A program made the position numbers and the translations under genes. A DNA stretch of 64,000 bases from Dreissena polymorpha (lineage: Eukaryota > Mollusca > Bivalvia > Myida > Dreissenidae), in contig NC_068360.1 in NCBI RefSeq assembly GCF_020536995.1, forward strand, positions 2,140,292 through 2,204,291, in the 5' to 3' direction. The notes beneath the pieces were generated by a model. That model was not told where the DNA came from. It searched no databases and saw nothing but the letters and a program-made list of their open reading frames with translations. Positions 46,828 to 58,954 of this stretch are shown in pieces. Within the stretch, counting starts at the first letter, position 1. Every line of letters begins with the position of its first letter.

Positions 46828-49521
46828 TTTGATAAACTGCTCCGGTTCATTTTAACAGCAGTAATGTACATAGAGTACATGGCGTAGCGTGTGACGAAGA
46901 AGAAAGTGTATTGAGATCTCATTTGAATATAATGATATGATGGCATAAGGGTCTTTATTTAACTATGCTAAAATAATTATCAAAGACCCTAGATGCAAAC
47001 TCGTCAATTATTGAATTAAATGGATTATTTATGGATTTTAAAGGATTATTAAAGGTAAGATACTAGTTCGAACGTGTTTTGTTTTTTGTTTGTACTTTTG
47101 TTGTTCCCTGTTCTCAAGAAATGATTTAAACATGGGCGCCATTGATGCATCGGATCACACACGGCATACCCATAACAGAATATAAGAAACACGTTCTGTG
47201 CGTCCTAAAATTTGTCGTACGAAGTTGGAAATCGTATTGCCCTGTAAATTAAGTCAAATAAAGTGTCAGTCGCTGCAATTTGTTGTTTACTCGTCGAAAT
47301 TGTGAAGGTCATCGACGATTAGCTTTTATAATGTCGCGCGCCGCGGCCATTTTGTGTAAGTTACCTCTCGGTTACTTGTACTTACCCACCTAGGGAAGCA
47401 GGGTATGTTTTAACTGGGTTTTAACCGATCGGTATAACTAACCAAATTTTATACAAACGCTTACCGACCAGTAACCAACATGTTACCGACTTTTAACCGC
47501 CGGTATGTGGTTAACCGCCGGTTGACTGTTTATACAATCGGGTGCTGATTGTTTTATGTTAGCGCCCCGTTTACAAATTTTATCGCCAAAAATATATAGT
47601 CGGGATTGTTAGCAGATATAAACGGAATATGTCTTCTTTTCCAAATTTCAACATGTATTTCACACCCATGCACATGGCAGTTTTGTTGTCTTTGTAGACG
47701 CCGATGATAAAAGGAAACCGTGCTCGCACCTAGCTGTAGGCTCCCGTACCTTGATTAGTGATAATTTCGTGTTGTTTATGCTTTTCTCAGTTTGTAGCCA
47801 CGACGAAACCATAATTGATTTTAATAATTGCATGATATATGTCTACATGTCGAATTTTAAATTGAAACATAAGGCTGCGACCATTTTGATTAGTCGGCAT
47901 TTTGTTTCATTTCAGACTCCATGCAGTTCTCAGATCATATTCTCTGTGATTTATTACTCTAGCTTGTTAGTTTCTGACCTAGCGTGCTACTGAAAATAGC
48001 CATCGGGATTATGTTTTATGGCCCAAAAGAGCACACAGTGGCTTCGACCCGTGTTTTTGATCCCAATATGTAAGATAAGCACTTGCACCATTAAATATTA
48101 TGTTGGTCAGTACAAACGTTCTACCGAAAACCGCAGACCGCGTCTTTGTTTTATTGCCCAAGCAAGCCCTGAACATCCAATATCCAGTATTAAGACACAC
48201 AAACTTTAGATAAGCACGTACCGTCTGTTAAAACAATGATATTTTTTATAGATTAGTAAACATATCGAAGTAGCTCACACAGTGAATTCCCGTATATGAT
48301 CTCGGATACGAGACTTTCTTAAAACATTTAAAATAACGATATGTATTGTCAAAATAATTTCTAAAAACAAATGAGAACCATCCAACATACACCATACACA
48401 GACGACACAAAGTATAAATAGTTTGGACAATTTAAATACAAACCAATGTTTCAATACAGAAACAACTTGTACATGTTATGATATCTAAATATAAATTAAG
48501 TTGTTTATTGGTCTTTGAAAAAGAATATGAATTGTACACGATGATTTTTGTTGTGCAATCAGTAAAAAGTACAATACGAATGTATGCAACTGAATGTAAT
48601 TGTTCAATAATGAACGAACTAAAAGAGTGTAACGATAACGATACAGCGTGTTTGATTTTTATTTTATTCAAAGGAATTGTCAATGGCAAATAATTCGCGA
48701 GATATCCCGGTACTTCAGTTGAAATTCACTACGAAACTTTTCATCGAAATTTCATCAAATCTTTAAAAAGAAACATATGCCGAAATTCGTTTGATACTTT
48801 AGACAAAATGGAGACAGTTTGTGTTTATGAATTTGAGCACCGTTTCGTCAATATTTACCAGAATTTAATGTTAAAAATGGAAATCGGCCATAACGGAATT
48901 ATCATTGTTTTGACAGATGACATCCGATGGTAATTGTATTAAGTATGCAGAGAAGCTTGCGAAATGTTAACACAGTCGCGCAGAAGTAAATATATCAGCA
49001 TATTATCTGTATCTGTTTCTAATGTTCATTAATTTTAAAATTATTCAGCATTTGCTATAGTATACAATAAATATTTGTAAATATTTGCATGGCTAGCACG
49101 ACCGATTTTAGTACACCAAATCTTCTTCAGTTTTTTGTCATTCGGAAACTGGAAAAAAATCACATTATCTTTTCCAGAACGTGATTCACAGCCAAAGGCC
49201 GCACAGATAACCATTTTCCCTATTATTGTGAAAACAATTTCACGAAAATATCAATCAAAACAGAAAAATAAAACCCGAATTCTGAACTATCGCTAAGCGG
49301 ACGCGACAATGCTTGTTCAGCTGTGACGTCACAAAACAGGGATGAATGGGGGAGATAAGCGAATCAACGCTTTGCGAGTTACGATCATAAAAGTCAACAA
49401 AATCATCCTTTTCAGGTTAAACACAACACGCAAACGTTATTTTCCCGATAATTAAATCATATTTCAATGTGAATAGTGTTAAATATAGTGACTTTGGATT
49501 TTCTTTGAAATTGACCTTTAA

Positions 49522-50160
49522 TACAATGTCAGCGTTTGATATCCGACTGAGTAGCATCACCGACACTTGTTTGTTTACTCTTTCTTATGATACCTGTACT
49601 ACTGAAATTAAAACTCACTGGGATTAAAAAACAACATAATTTAATAGCAAGAGCTTTAACAAACGCCACATTGATGCGTATGGCATAAACTAAAGTCCGC
49701 ATGATAGCTATTGGCGCATGTGAAGGTTTGTAAATAACCAAAATAAACGTAGTTCAATGAAATACGGTAGTTTGAGTTGTTGCACAGTAATTTAAATATT
49801 AAACGTGAAATGGAAGTATAAAGGCCGCAATTTACACGTGCGGGTGCAAATGTGTAGTATATAACCATGGAAACAGTGCGTTTATTGTGTGTTCCGATTA
49901 TTTGAAAATAACATTAATCCCGTTCGTCCGTTCCTCATGAATGATGTATTGCATAAACCGTTATTTGCCATAGTAACCCATACCGATTATTATAGTGTAT
50001 ACAGTGGAAGTCCTATCAACTGCTGTGGAATAAACTCAGACATTTGAGAATTCTACAATAATAATGTGCAGACATATGTTACATTACCTGTACGTAAACG
50101 TTTATCTTAGTTACACTTATCAACTAAAGACAATACCCGGAGCAACGTTGAACAGTCGCA
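49522..50160 (-). repeat. Unit 3 spacer fragment between two insertions
   Basis: Aligns with 20114-20755 and 30053-30645. It starts right after the TTAA element and ends at CAGTCGCA, where the LINE begins. No gene. Confidence 0.75.
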
Positions 50161-51950
50161 TGGTGGTGAGTGGAAGTCGATAGAGGTGGACGTGTTTTTT
50201 TGCGAGCTCCACAATTATGCGTATAACTTAAATATTGCGCGGACAGAACATGTGGATATTATAAAAGAAAGAGGAACAATATGCACAGTGTTGTGATGGT
50301 GCTAATTTTGTACGGATAAAATCAACATAAATAATAGAAAAAAGGTACTTTTCAAACATTTTTACTAAAAATCATAAGTCCAAAATCCACGTGCAAATGG
50401 TTCGTGAGATGTTGTTACCTACAACAGCTTAATCCGATAATTGGGCAATTATATAGACGACAGTGCACAGGCAATATTTAACCAAGTTTACCAATTAACG
50501 ATTACAATAGTCCCAATATTCCATCTAGTTGAAGAATAAAGAAGATTAGATTAGAAGATTGCAGATTGAACTATATAGATTTTACTATTGTCAACCACAT
50601 GCCAAAACAAGAAAAGAAAACAAAAGGGGAGCAAAAGCGTAAAAGACGAGGCTTCTCCGACCTTTTCAAACTCGCAATCTGATAAGTGCATTATTATGTC
50701 AAATCATCATCGGAAGGACAAGCAGGCACGCAGATTAACAGCGCAGTATCTGCGTCACCAGTAGTGTACGGAGGACAATACTTTCCACCACACCCTCAAT
50801 TCATAGCGCCCCAACATGGATCATTTCCAGGATATCAAAACACGCCGCAATATTCACAACACGCACCGACAGAGGCCAATTTGCAACCACCGCAATTGGC
50901 AACAGACTTGATTTAAGACGTAAAAAGCATAAAAGCATCTGTAGCAAAAATAGACGATATTGAAAAACTACTAAATAGATTTAATGCAAGAGTGGAAACA
51001 TTGGAAAACAGTCTCAAAACCATGGAAACACGTACACTAGAAGTGGAAACGGCTTCACAATTCATTGCCAACGAATTAGAAGATACTAAGCAGCAAATGA
51101 AGATAACTGACTAAGATTTACTTAAAATACATCATCAATACAAAGATTTAGAAACAACAGTGCAAAACATCAAAAGACAAACACACGAAAATGAACAAAA
51201 AACGAACGACCTGGAAGCTCGAAGTATGAGATAAAATCTTTTGTTTTACGGAGTCATAGAAACACCACATGAGAAGTGCGATGACATTGTGAAAGATATG
51301 ATATCAGAAAAACTCGACATTGAGGAAGCCATAACCATTGATAGAGCGCATCGCTTGGGAAAACACACACGGAAAAACCGACCTATAGTGATGAAATTTC
51401 ACTATTACCAACAACGGGAGCTAGTTCGGAAAGCCGCCATTACCAAAACCCGTGAACTCAAAGCAGCCGGTTTGGGGATCGGTATACAACAAACTACGGC
51501 AGTACTCCAACAAAGGCGAGACAAAGAGCCTTATTCGACAGAGAAAAGAGCGCTGGAAAGCACGTGAAATGGGCCGGCGCGAAACTACTATCCCGTGAAA
51601 ACGCTAACAGCCAGTTCAGAGAAGTCACGAAATAAGACAAAGAAAGGAAGCTACGTATTTTAGCGTGGAATGTTAATGGACTCGTTTGGAAAATCAATGA
51701 TGTGGACTTTTTATGTTATGGAAAAAACTAAGACCTTATTCTATTATCTGAAACCTGGACCAACAGCAAACAGCAGCTAAACCTCGAAATTGAGGGATAC
51801 GCCAGTTTCTATTTACATGGATATAAACGTTTCGCTACAGTGGCGGGCTGGCAATATACTACCGAAACGAACTATCGGACAATATATCAATAGTAGAGAT
51901 ATTTTGATGACGTACTTTATGTATCGGGTAAAGAGCACAACATGTAATTC
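50161..51950 (+). mobile_element. LINE, 5' part (5' UTR, ORF1, start of ORF2)
   Basis: It begins exactly where unit 3 stops (CAGTCGCA at 50160). ORF1 follows from about 50599. After ORF1, ORF2 begins near 51636 with the endonuclease start RILAWNVNGL and then LILLSETWT. A +1 shift near 51835 moves the frame to GGLAIYYRNELSDN, then DDVLYVSGKEH, where the LINE breaks off. The remaining ORF2 resumes at about 58955 on the same strand. The element is not active as read. Confidence 0.75.
50599..51635 (+). pseudogene. LINE ORF1, decayed
   Basis: Start MPKQEKKTKGEQKRKRRG, basic. Then a frame change, a Gln/Pro-rich stretch (50686-50916), a coiled coil (IEKLLNRFNARVETLENSLK onward, 50950-51230), and an RNA-binding-like domain with FYGVIETPHEKCDD, IDRAHRLGKH and RPIVMKFHYY, as in L1-type ORF1 proteins (Transposase_22-like). 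In-frame stops occur near 50916, 51111 and 51231, and a frameshift near 51535. It probably coated the LINE RNA when active. Confidence 0.65.
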
Positions 51951-52352
51951 ATGATATGCAAGCGATGTATTAAATACGGAAGTATTTTCTACCTACCGTA
52001 GTTACTATACGGTTTCGGACATATACAAAAATCGTGTCAGAAACTCTAGATACACTCACATTTTCTAAAAAATAAATGTCCGAACATTCAGAGACACCGT
52101 AAAAATATATACATTTTTCATCTACGTTAATATGTTTAATGTCGTTTTACACAGTTCAATGTACATCGATGTTGAACTTTGACCACATCGTACAAAGATT
52201 AACATTAATATGCGGTTGTATTAACCTTTAATTAAAGTTCACAATTGCGTAAGCTATCGGATGATCACCTGTATCGAGTACACATACCTATTTACCCAAA
52301 CAAAGCGAACGTAACGGTTAATTGATTTCTTCCTTTTCAGTTGAAAGGTTAC

Positions 52353-52448
52353 CTGTGGCGCACATGTCGGAGAATCTTGCAACGTTGTCTTTCATCTCGC
52401 CTAGCCCTTGGTGCCCAATGATCTCATATCCTCGGTCGCCACCGATCT
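52353..52448 (-). mobile_element. Short LINE endonuclease fragment
   Basis: The minus strand reads GDRGYEIIGHQGLGEMKDN and then RFSDMC, close to the GxHGLGExNENGxRFxDFC block of RTE/CR1-type LINE endonucleases. It is GC-richer than its surroundings. Only about 32 residues remain. Confidence 0.5.
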
Positions 52449-53984
52449 AGCGTAAAAGTAACCCATTATGATTATATATGATTATATGTTCCTCTGTGGT
52501 CTGTTGAAAAATCTACGTTCAGGAATTATAGATGCGTCTTATTTTGATAAAAACTTGTAACTACTTTCCATAATCATGATAACTAATACAGAAAAACCCA
52601 CACTCGATGCTCTTTCTTTTTTATACGTGAAAGCCTCAGTAATTTCAGCTCTTTTCTTAGTTGGTATCAAAAGAAAATACACGAAAACTATATTGTTGTG
52701 TTCTAATAGTTTGTTTAATTATTCCAAAATAACCTCCACTAGATAGCATTCTTTGTCGATAGATAAACATTTGTGTGTCTTGTGTTAATTTTCTAACTGA
52801 CGTTGACCTCAGTATTGCAAATACGATACGAAAATAAATAAAAACTCATGCCATAATATGAATAGAAGCATATTGTGCAGATAAATGTAAATCTGCATAA
52901 TACATACACGTGTGCAGCAATGCCCTGTATAAATGGATCAGACTTTTTCAATTTGGACATTTACTAACTTATACTGGCTTGATTGTACTTGAGACTATAT
53001 AACTTACCATGTAAATCGCTTTTATTTTCTAATCAACACTTCTCATGACTTCGGAGAATAATCTATTTTAAAAACTGTTTCCGACATGTTGAGATTGATG
53101 AGGGACAGAAGGCAACACAACTCAGGATTTCTTGCTCATCATCAGTTTAAGCAAAAGCTTAATTGTTAATTATCTCAGATTTGCTAGTTTAGCATCAACT
53201 TAATCAGGAGTTAGATTTGAGGATTAAGATCGACCTCAAGCGCCGATTATACATTTGTCGTGATCGTAATGTTAGGACAAGTCCTTTACTGGGGACTGAC
53301 TTTGGGAAGTTTCGACACTACAATACCTACGTACGTAGTGCATAAGGTCACAGGGAATCACGTGCATTTGTATTTAACGTAACAGAGAGAATACAATTAA
53401 GGCAAGTTCTTTTCATTAGCTGTTTATAAACCAATTCATGACAGTCACTGCATCATGCGGCGTCTCATTTAGGTCTACGCTGTTTGGCAAGGCCTTTTTT
53501 CTAGACGCTAGGCATAAATGGCTTAATCTCCCGAAGGTAAACGATATATATCTTACCCAACTTACTTACATAGAGCTGATATATATAACGAACGAGAACA
53601 CGCTCTGCTGACAACCCAAAAGTCATGATATACTCGGTTGTTATCGAACCGCAGACGTTTTAATACATACATGTACTAAAGTAAATCATCTTACGAAGAT
53701 TCCGGAGATAGTCGATGTATCACGATTGGTATGTCCCTAACGACTTTTAGCGACACAGAGATAAACTTTAGAGCGTAGAAGGAAGTAAGACAGTTAAAGT
53801 GTTTTATTGTTCTATTTGGATATCAGTTGGTGTTCATGTATATAATTTGGCAACGTTGTAAATCAAGAAAATATAATTTTCTATAAGTTTATTTTTTATG
53901 TAAAAGATATTGAAAGTATATATTAAACTTAGAAACAGTGGTTTTCAAATCGAAAGTAGAAACAGGTTCAAACACAACATCACA

Positions 53985-55724
53985 ATGGCTTCTAGAATAT
54001 TTCGGGATTCAAACAAAGACAATGCAGGTGACTTCATTGGCGAAAGTGCTGTGACACAATCATGTGAACCTTGTATGAAAACCAACATGTCAAAAACTGC
54101 TACGGTTTTCTGCAAGGATTGTGATGAATACCTGTGCGATACGTGCAAAAATCCGCACACCGTCTATAAACCAGGTCAGCATAACATTGTCAATGTACAG
54201 GACAATACATCTGCGCCAGTTATAATCGACATGAAAGGAATGGACAAGTGCCATGAGCATGCACGAAAAATAGTGTTTTTCTGCCAGGATCATTCTAAGC
54301 TTTGCTGCCTTTCATGTGTACATATTCACAGGAAATGTGACCAATTGGATGAAATAGCTCAAGTATCCAGACAATCACGACCCGACCTGCAAGCAATAAA
54401 ACAATCATTTATAAAATTGCGAACTGAGGCTGACGCTATTATAGCGGAGTGTACGCAGTCGGAGACTGGCTTAAATGAGTCCATAGCAAAGATTTCTGCG
54501 GAGGTGGATACAATGAAAGATCGTATCATACAACTATTTGAAGAAGCAAAGCAGAAATTAATAAGTGAGGCAATACAGTTTAAAACTGCAAAAGTCAAAC
54601 GAATCGGGAATAAACGTGACGCCTCGCTCAAAGTTAAGGAAGAACTAAACAATGTATTGTCGATGTGTTGTGTCGTTATAGAACGCGGAACGCCCAGTCA
54701 ACAGTATATTTATTCAGAACAAATGAAGGAGAAACGGAAAACTATCGAATCAACTATAGATGAACAAAGAAAGATTACATTCTCATCAACAATGACAGTG
54801 TCTTTTCCAAAACAGGTTACTTCACTTCTTGAGATGGGAAGCAATTCTATAAAACTGAATTATGATGGCAACAAGACAGGTATTTTATTTCACACTTACT
54901 TTACATTCGGTCTAAGTTTAATAACGGTATTTGTCTGTGCAGTGACAGTCCAGATAATAAGGAGCGATATAAAGTTTAAACGTGTTATTCCGAGTTAACT
55001 AACTGGATATTGTTACAATCGAACAGTTATTTAAAAATCAAAATCATTAAATGTAGTATGTACAATGTATGTTCAGAATTGCGCGTGCAGTGCGGTAAAA
55101 ATAGACATACGTAACTAGCAGTATTTGAGATCATTGCACTAATATCCCTATTAAATGAATATACTGATAATTTAAAATATTTCATGTTCATTTTTTCATA
55201 AATTTAGTAAATTTAAAACTTTAGAAATTTTAAACGGAATGAACAAAGAAACGCAAAATTGTTGTAAACGATACGACAATAACGTAAGCTGCGCGACCAT
55301 AAATAGATAAATACGGAACATGAACTGAATCTGATCATGATAAACACATAAATTTCCAAATAACACAAAGTCCCGTTTGAGTTATTGATACGCAATAATC
55401 AAAGAATCATAGGCAAATGTATTATCCGCTTGTAACGCTGTCCGTAATTTAATTTCGTATATTTTTAAAAGAGCAGTTTAAATACCCAGTCATATGCTGA
55501 TCCCTAATTGGCCAAGCGCGATAGAATTATGAAATAATATTTATTTAGAATCATTTAAATATTAGAGCTTTATTTGCAAAATATTTCATGACACTGTACA
55601 AACACAAAGATATGTGAACAAGTTTCCGTCAAATGGACTCATTTTAATAAAATAATATATAAGTATATAACAATAATACGAAATAATAATAATAGTAATA
55701 ATAATAATAGTACTTCTTCTTCTG

Positions 55725-55778
<54 letters not shown>

Positions 55779-55779
55779 T

Positions 55780-55875
<96 letters not shown>

Positions 55876-55895
55876 TACTAATAATAATAATAATA

Positions 55896-55961
<66 letters not shown>

Positions 55962-55967
55962 ATAATA

Positions 55968-56021
<54 letters not shown>

Positions 56022-56907
56022 GTTTGTTTCTTTTATTTCAGTGGAAACCAGTCGTATCAGCTTATCATCCCAACCAAGGCCAGTCACTCTGAAGCTGCTC
56101 GTATCCGTGGATCTACCAAAGACTGGAGATTATGAGAAGGAGCCTCTCCTCAGTGGACTTGACTTCCTGCATGATGGGAGACTGGTAGCCGTGGATAACC
56201 AGGACTGGAGATGTATCATACTGAATGAGCGACTACAGAGACTTGGAACACCGTACAAGTTCAATAATTGGCCATACAGCGTAGTATGTATGCCTCATGA
56301 TACACTGTGTGTAACGGTTGGTGGTAGTAAAGTAGTATATCTCCTGTCTGTGAGTACAGACAATACCATCACACTGACCAGGGAGATCACAACATCATCA
56401 CAGTTATACTCTATATGCTGCATGTCTCAGTGTAACATGGTCGTGAGTGCGATTGATGATCCCCGTCCTGCTAGAATGCTATCTGTGGACGGGGTGGAAT
56501 CTTACTTTGAGCACGTAACGTTTCCTGTGAAGAAGTACAAACCAGGTGAGAGTAGGTGCACGTATATCCAGTCTAAGAACACGTTAGTTCTGATTGACCA
56601 ACTCGCTCACACAGTGTACATGTACGACACCGTGAATGGCACGTCTAGAGCAGTCACTAGTGAGAACATACAGGAGCCTCGTGGTGCCTGTGTAGGGCCT
56701 GGTGACACGGTGCTGGTGTGTAGTGAGAATAACAACTCCATCGTTCACCTGAGTGTTGATGGGAACATTCTCGGTACCTACCCAGTGAATATGAGGCATC
56801 CTTACAGCATATGTGTGTCTAAGGATGGTACTAGGCTGGCAGTGTCCAACAGATTTAAAGGCATCAGGAAACTTCAGTTGTATAAGATATCACCGGCCAT
56901 GAGTTAG
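53985..56907 (+). CDS. B-box and beta-propeller protein, TRIM-like without RING (2 exons)
   Basis: Exons are 53985-54879 and 56042-56907 (donor ACAG|GTATTT, acceptor TTTATTTCAG). Phase 1 gives a GTG Val at the junction and 586 residues. Start MASRIFRD at a CACAATGG context; the frame is open further upstream but has no ATG. A first zinc module lies at about 27-66 (C27, C30, C43, C46, C51, C54, H66) and a B-box-2-like module at 89-115 (C89, H92, C100, H103, C108, C111). A long helical region follows (about 130-265), then a C-terminal six-bladed propeller of NHL-like repeats (for example EPRGACVGPGDTVLVCSENN). No RING, so E3 ligase activity is not expected by itself. Bivalves have very many such genes, often linked to immune response. 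It stands alone within a LINE and is intact as read. Confidence 0.85.
55714..56022. repeat. (ACT)n and (ATT)n microsatellites in the TRIM-like intron
   Basis: About 165 bp of ACT repeats, then about 140 bp of AAT/TTA repeats. The latter ends only about 20 bp before the 3' splice site and so replaces most of the usual polypyrimidine/branch region. Confidence 0.95.
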
Positions 56908-57300
56908 ATGACTAGTAAGATGTTATTCATGTGATCAGGCTTTATACACAATTATTTAATACTGATTTTCGTGAATTGCTATGGTCAAATCAACTCGTAA
57001 TACTATTATGTTTAAAGAAAATTGAATGATGTTGTGATAAGGTTTTATCGTTGAAGAATTTCGAAATATTTCGAACTAGCTATGTATTTTGTATTTTTTA
57101 TTATGTAAAATGTGTCTTTATACTTAACTTCAAGAAATGTAACATTGTATATTTGAATGATTTTAAATGTATTGTGTATGTAATGCTATTTATATTTGCC
57201 TTTCATGCAACTTAACCGGTGTGTACTGTAGTTAGTCGCATTAATATTTCTAAATGAATGTTGTTGTTTTTTTAAAACATAACTATGCATATATTTTCTT
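56908..57300. other. 3' flank of the TRIM-like gene
   Basis: AT-rich likely 3' UTR. No clear AATAAA seen close to the stop. Confidence 0.35.
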
Positions 57301-57813
57301 AAAGGGTCCGTCCAACAGATTTTGGAATGTATTGAAGCATGTCATTAAATGATTTATATTGATAAATTTAAACATTTAACCTAAAAATCTCCAGTAAAAA
57401 AAACAAGAATACAATTTAAAAAAAATAACCCTCAACAGGGCTCGAACCACTGACCCCTTGAGTTCTGGAGTAAAAATTCTTCCGCATTGACCACTCTAGT
57501 ACTCTACCATCCATGCTCATGCTTAGAGCGGATGTATTTATTACCTTATATATAATCAATCCTCATAGTTTCCCAAAATATAACTACAACAACAGAACTT
57601 TCCAAATTATTCAATCGTTTCGCGTCGCACGACGCTTTATAATTTTCAGGTTTTCAAATCGTCACAAGATGCATATAATAGATATTTAAGAGCATGGTAA
57701 ATGGTCAGTATTACTATTTCCTCAAAAAGATCATAACAAAAACGAAAATTTGCGAATCTGAAACAACTTTTTATAATTTTGTCAACTTACCAATCTGTTG
57801 GACGGCCGCTTTA
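57301..57813 (-). mobile_element. TIR-bounded element with tRNA-like promoter, copy I (variant ends)
   Basis: Same interior as the family (GGGCTCGAACCACTGACCCC; core TCGTTTCGCGTCGCACGACG), but both ends differ from the other copies in a matched way: left AAAGGGTCCGTCCAACAGAT, right ATCTGTTGGACGGCCGCTTT. The inverted pairing is kept although the sequence CTTTTCACA has been replaced by CGTCCAACA. Confidence 0.75.
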
Positions 57814-58360
57814 ATACCATGAAAGAAATTGTGCGTTCTCTCAAAAAACTTTTTAAATTTGAGCAAGATTCAACCGGGGCGTCAAAATACAAAATGTGGG
57901 GACTATACATTAATTAAAAGACAAAGAAACAGGAGCCAAAATTCTGATAACATGTTTCACTGCCCAATGTCCTTTTTAAGATCATCTACACATTAAGGTC
58001 ATTCAATTGAGAAAGATTAAGCGAGATCAACCCAGTTTTTAAAAGGAGTTTCAAAAACAGTATTTTGGGACTACATATTCTATACAGGAAAAACATATAC
58101 ATAGGGCAAATATTCTGCCAAACTCGCCGCAGCCAATTTTCTTTTTTTGCGAAGTTGTGTGCGATCTACACATCAAGGTCAGTCAACTAAGAAGTTTTTA
58201 ACGGGATCCATTCGTTAGCTGAAGGGGAGGTGTACACACATAAGTTTGTGGCTATATATACAAATTTGAAAAGAAAGTCAGACAAATGATCATGATTCAG
58301 CCAAATATTGTCACGGCGAACATTCTTTTCTTAAAGATTATCCACATATAAGGATAATTC
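57814..58360. repeat. Degenerate tandem repeat, about 160-180-bp period
   Basis: ATCTACACATTAAGGTCA near 57981 recurs as ATCTACACATCAAGGTCA near 58164 and TATCCACATATAAGGATA near 58330, each followed by similar AT-rich sequence. This is a common style of bivalve repeat. No gene. 58361-58954 shows nothing further. Confidence 0.4.
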
Positions 58361-58954
58361 AAGTTATATCTAAATTCAATAAATTAAACAAAATTGTCGA
58401 GAAAATCTGACATAAGTGTGTTGGACATCTTATTTGCGTTGTATTGAATGTTGAGCTTTTTTCCGCAATGCTCCTATGAAAGTTTTAGTATGTTACAGCT
58501 TTATATCGAGCATCATTTGATACTATCCTATCAAACACTTTTTATACATGCACATTTGCCATGTACGCGGGGGAAACTGTGTGCTATCACAAAGTGACCT
58601 GGTATCACAGAAAGTGAGCTGAGTTAATTAAGGTATCATACCTTTTCAAGACTAATTAATATCGGGTCCGCGTCTTCAACGTAAGTCAGTTGTAGCATAC
58701 ACAATTATGTTGTGTTCAATAAACGTTTAATATGTCCCCTGTGGAAGAATTTAAAGAATTGATTCATTGTTCCATCTAAATAAATATTATGTGAAAAGTA
58801 GGTCGAAACTTGTCATTTTATGTTGACCAAGAATTTCGACCTTCTGAAAGGATGAAAGTCCAAAAGCCAATGTAAAGGTCACGATAAAATAAGGTGATGA
58901 AGTGTGTTGAACGTTTTGAAAGACATAATCCATGCAAGTGTCTTAGCTTTGAAG

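Larger units (their letters stand above)
44941..47547. mobile_element. TIR element nested in the TTAA element
   Basis: Ends CAGCACCCGATTGTATAAAC and its complement GTTTATACAATCGGGTGCTG (one mismatch region further in). Beyond the ends, loosely inverted subterminal repeats carry GGTTAA and GGTAAC words. It holds the foldback element at 45360 and the MITE at 46566. I see no transposase, so it is non-autonomous, of unknown superfamily. The target duplication is unclear. Confidence 0.6.
43849..49517. mobile_element. TTAA-flanked DNA transposon, 5.7 kb, with nested insertions
   Basis: The sequence TTAA stands at both edges (43845-43848 and 49518-49521), against one TTAA in unit 2 (GTTCTGTTAATACAATG). 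Termini are inverted: AGGTCAATTT at left, AAATTGACCT at right. Subterminal parts also resemble each other inverted (TGTGACGTCA near 44020 and 49323). This fits piggyBac or Kolobok. A short open stretch near 44116-44190 reads MDFSDESDHSEDELHEIRPY, like the acidic start of a transposon-linked protein, but I found no transposase core. About 2.6 kb of it is a nested element. Right part 47548-49517: nothing nameable. Confidence 0.65.
51950..58954. other. 7-kb segment lying inside the LINE
   Basis: The LINE breaks off after DDVLYVSGKEH near 51950 and resumes with TYIPPVNSKV near 58955, losing only about 10-15 residues. The intervening segment holds the B-box/propeller gene, a LINE remnant and a TIR/tRNA element. 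No terminal repeats or clear target duplication were found. ATGCAAG occurs near both edges (51957 and 58933) but may be chance. Parts 51950-52350 and 52450-53900 show no other gene. Confidence 0.55.

Noticed and set aside
48009-48209. Overlapping 63-residue frames on both strands in the TTAA element
   Set aside because: No recognisable domain, start context or neighbour. Likely chance frames in a transposon interior.
53910-53984. Upstream extension of the TRIM-like gene
   Set aside because: The frame is open but there is no ATG before 53985. The ATG at 53985 has a reasonable context and precedes the zinc modules.
55878-56087. Poly-Asn frame on the minus strand
   Set aside because: Translation of the (ATT)n tract in the TRIM-like intron.
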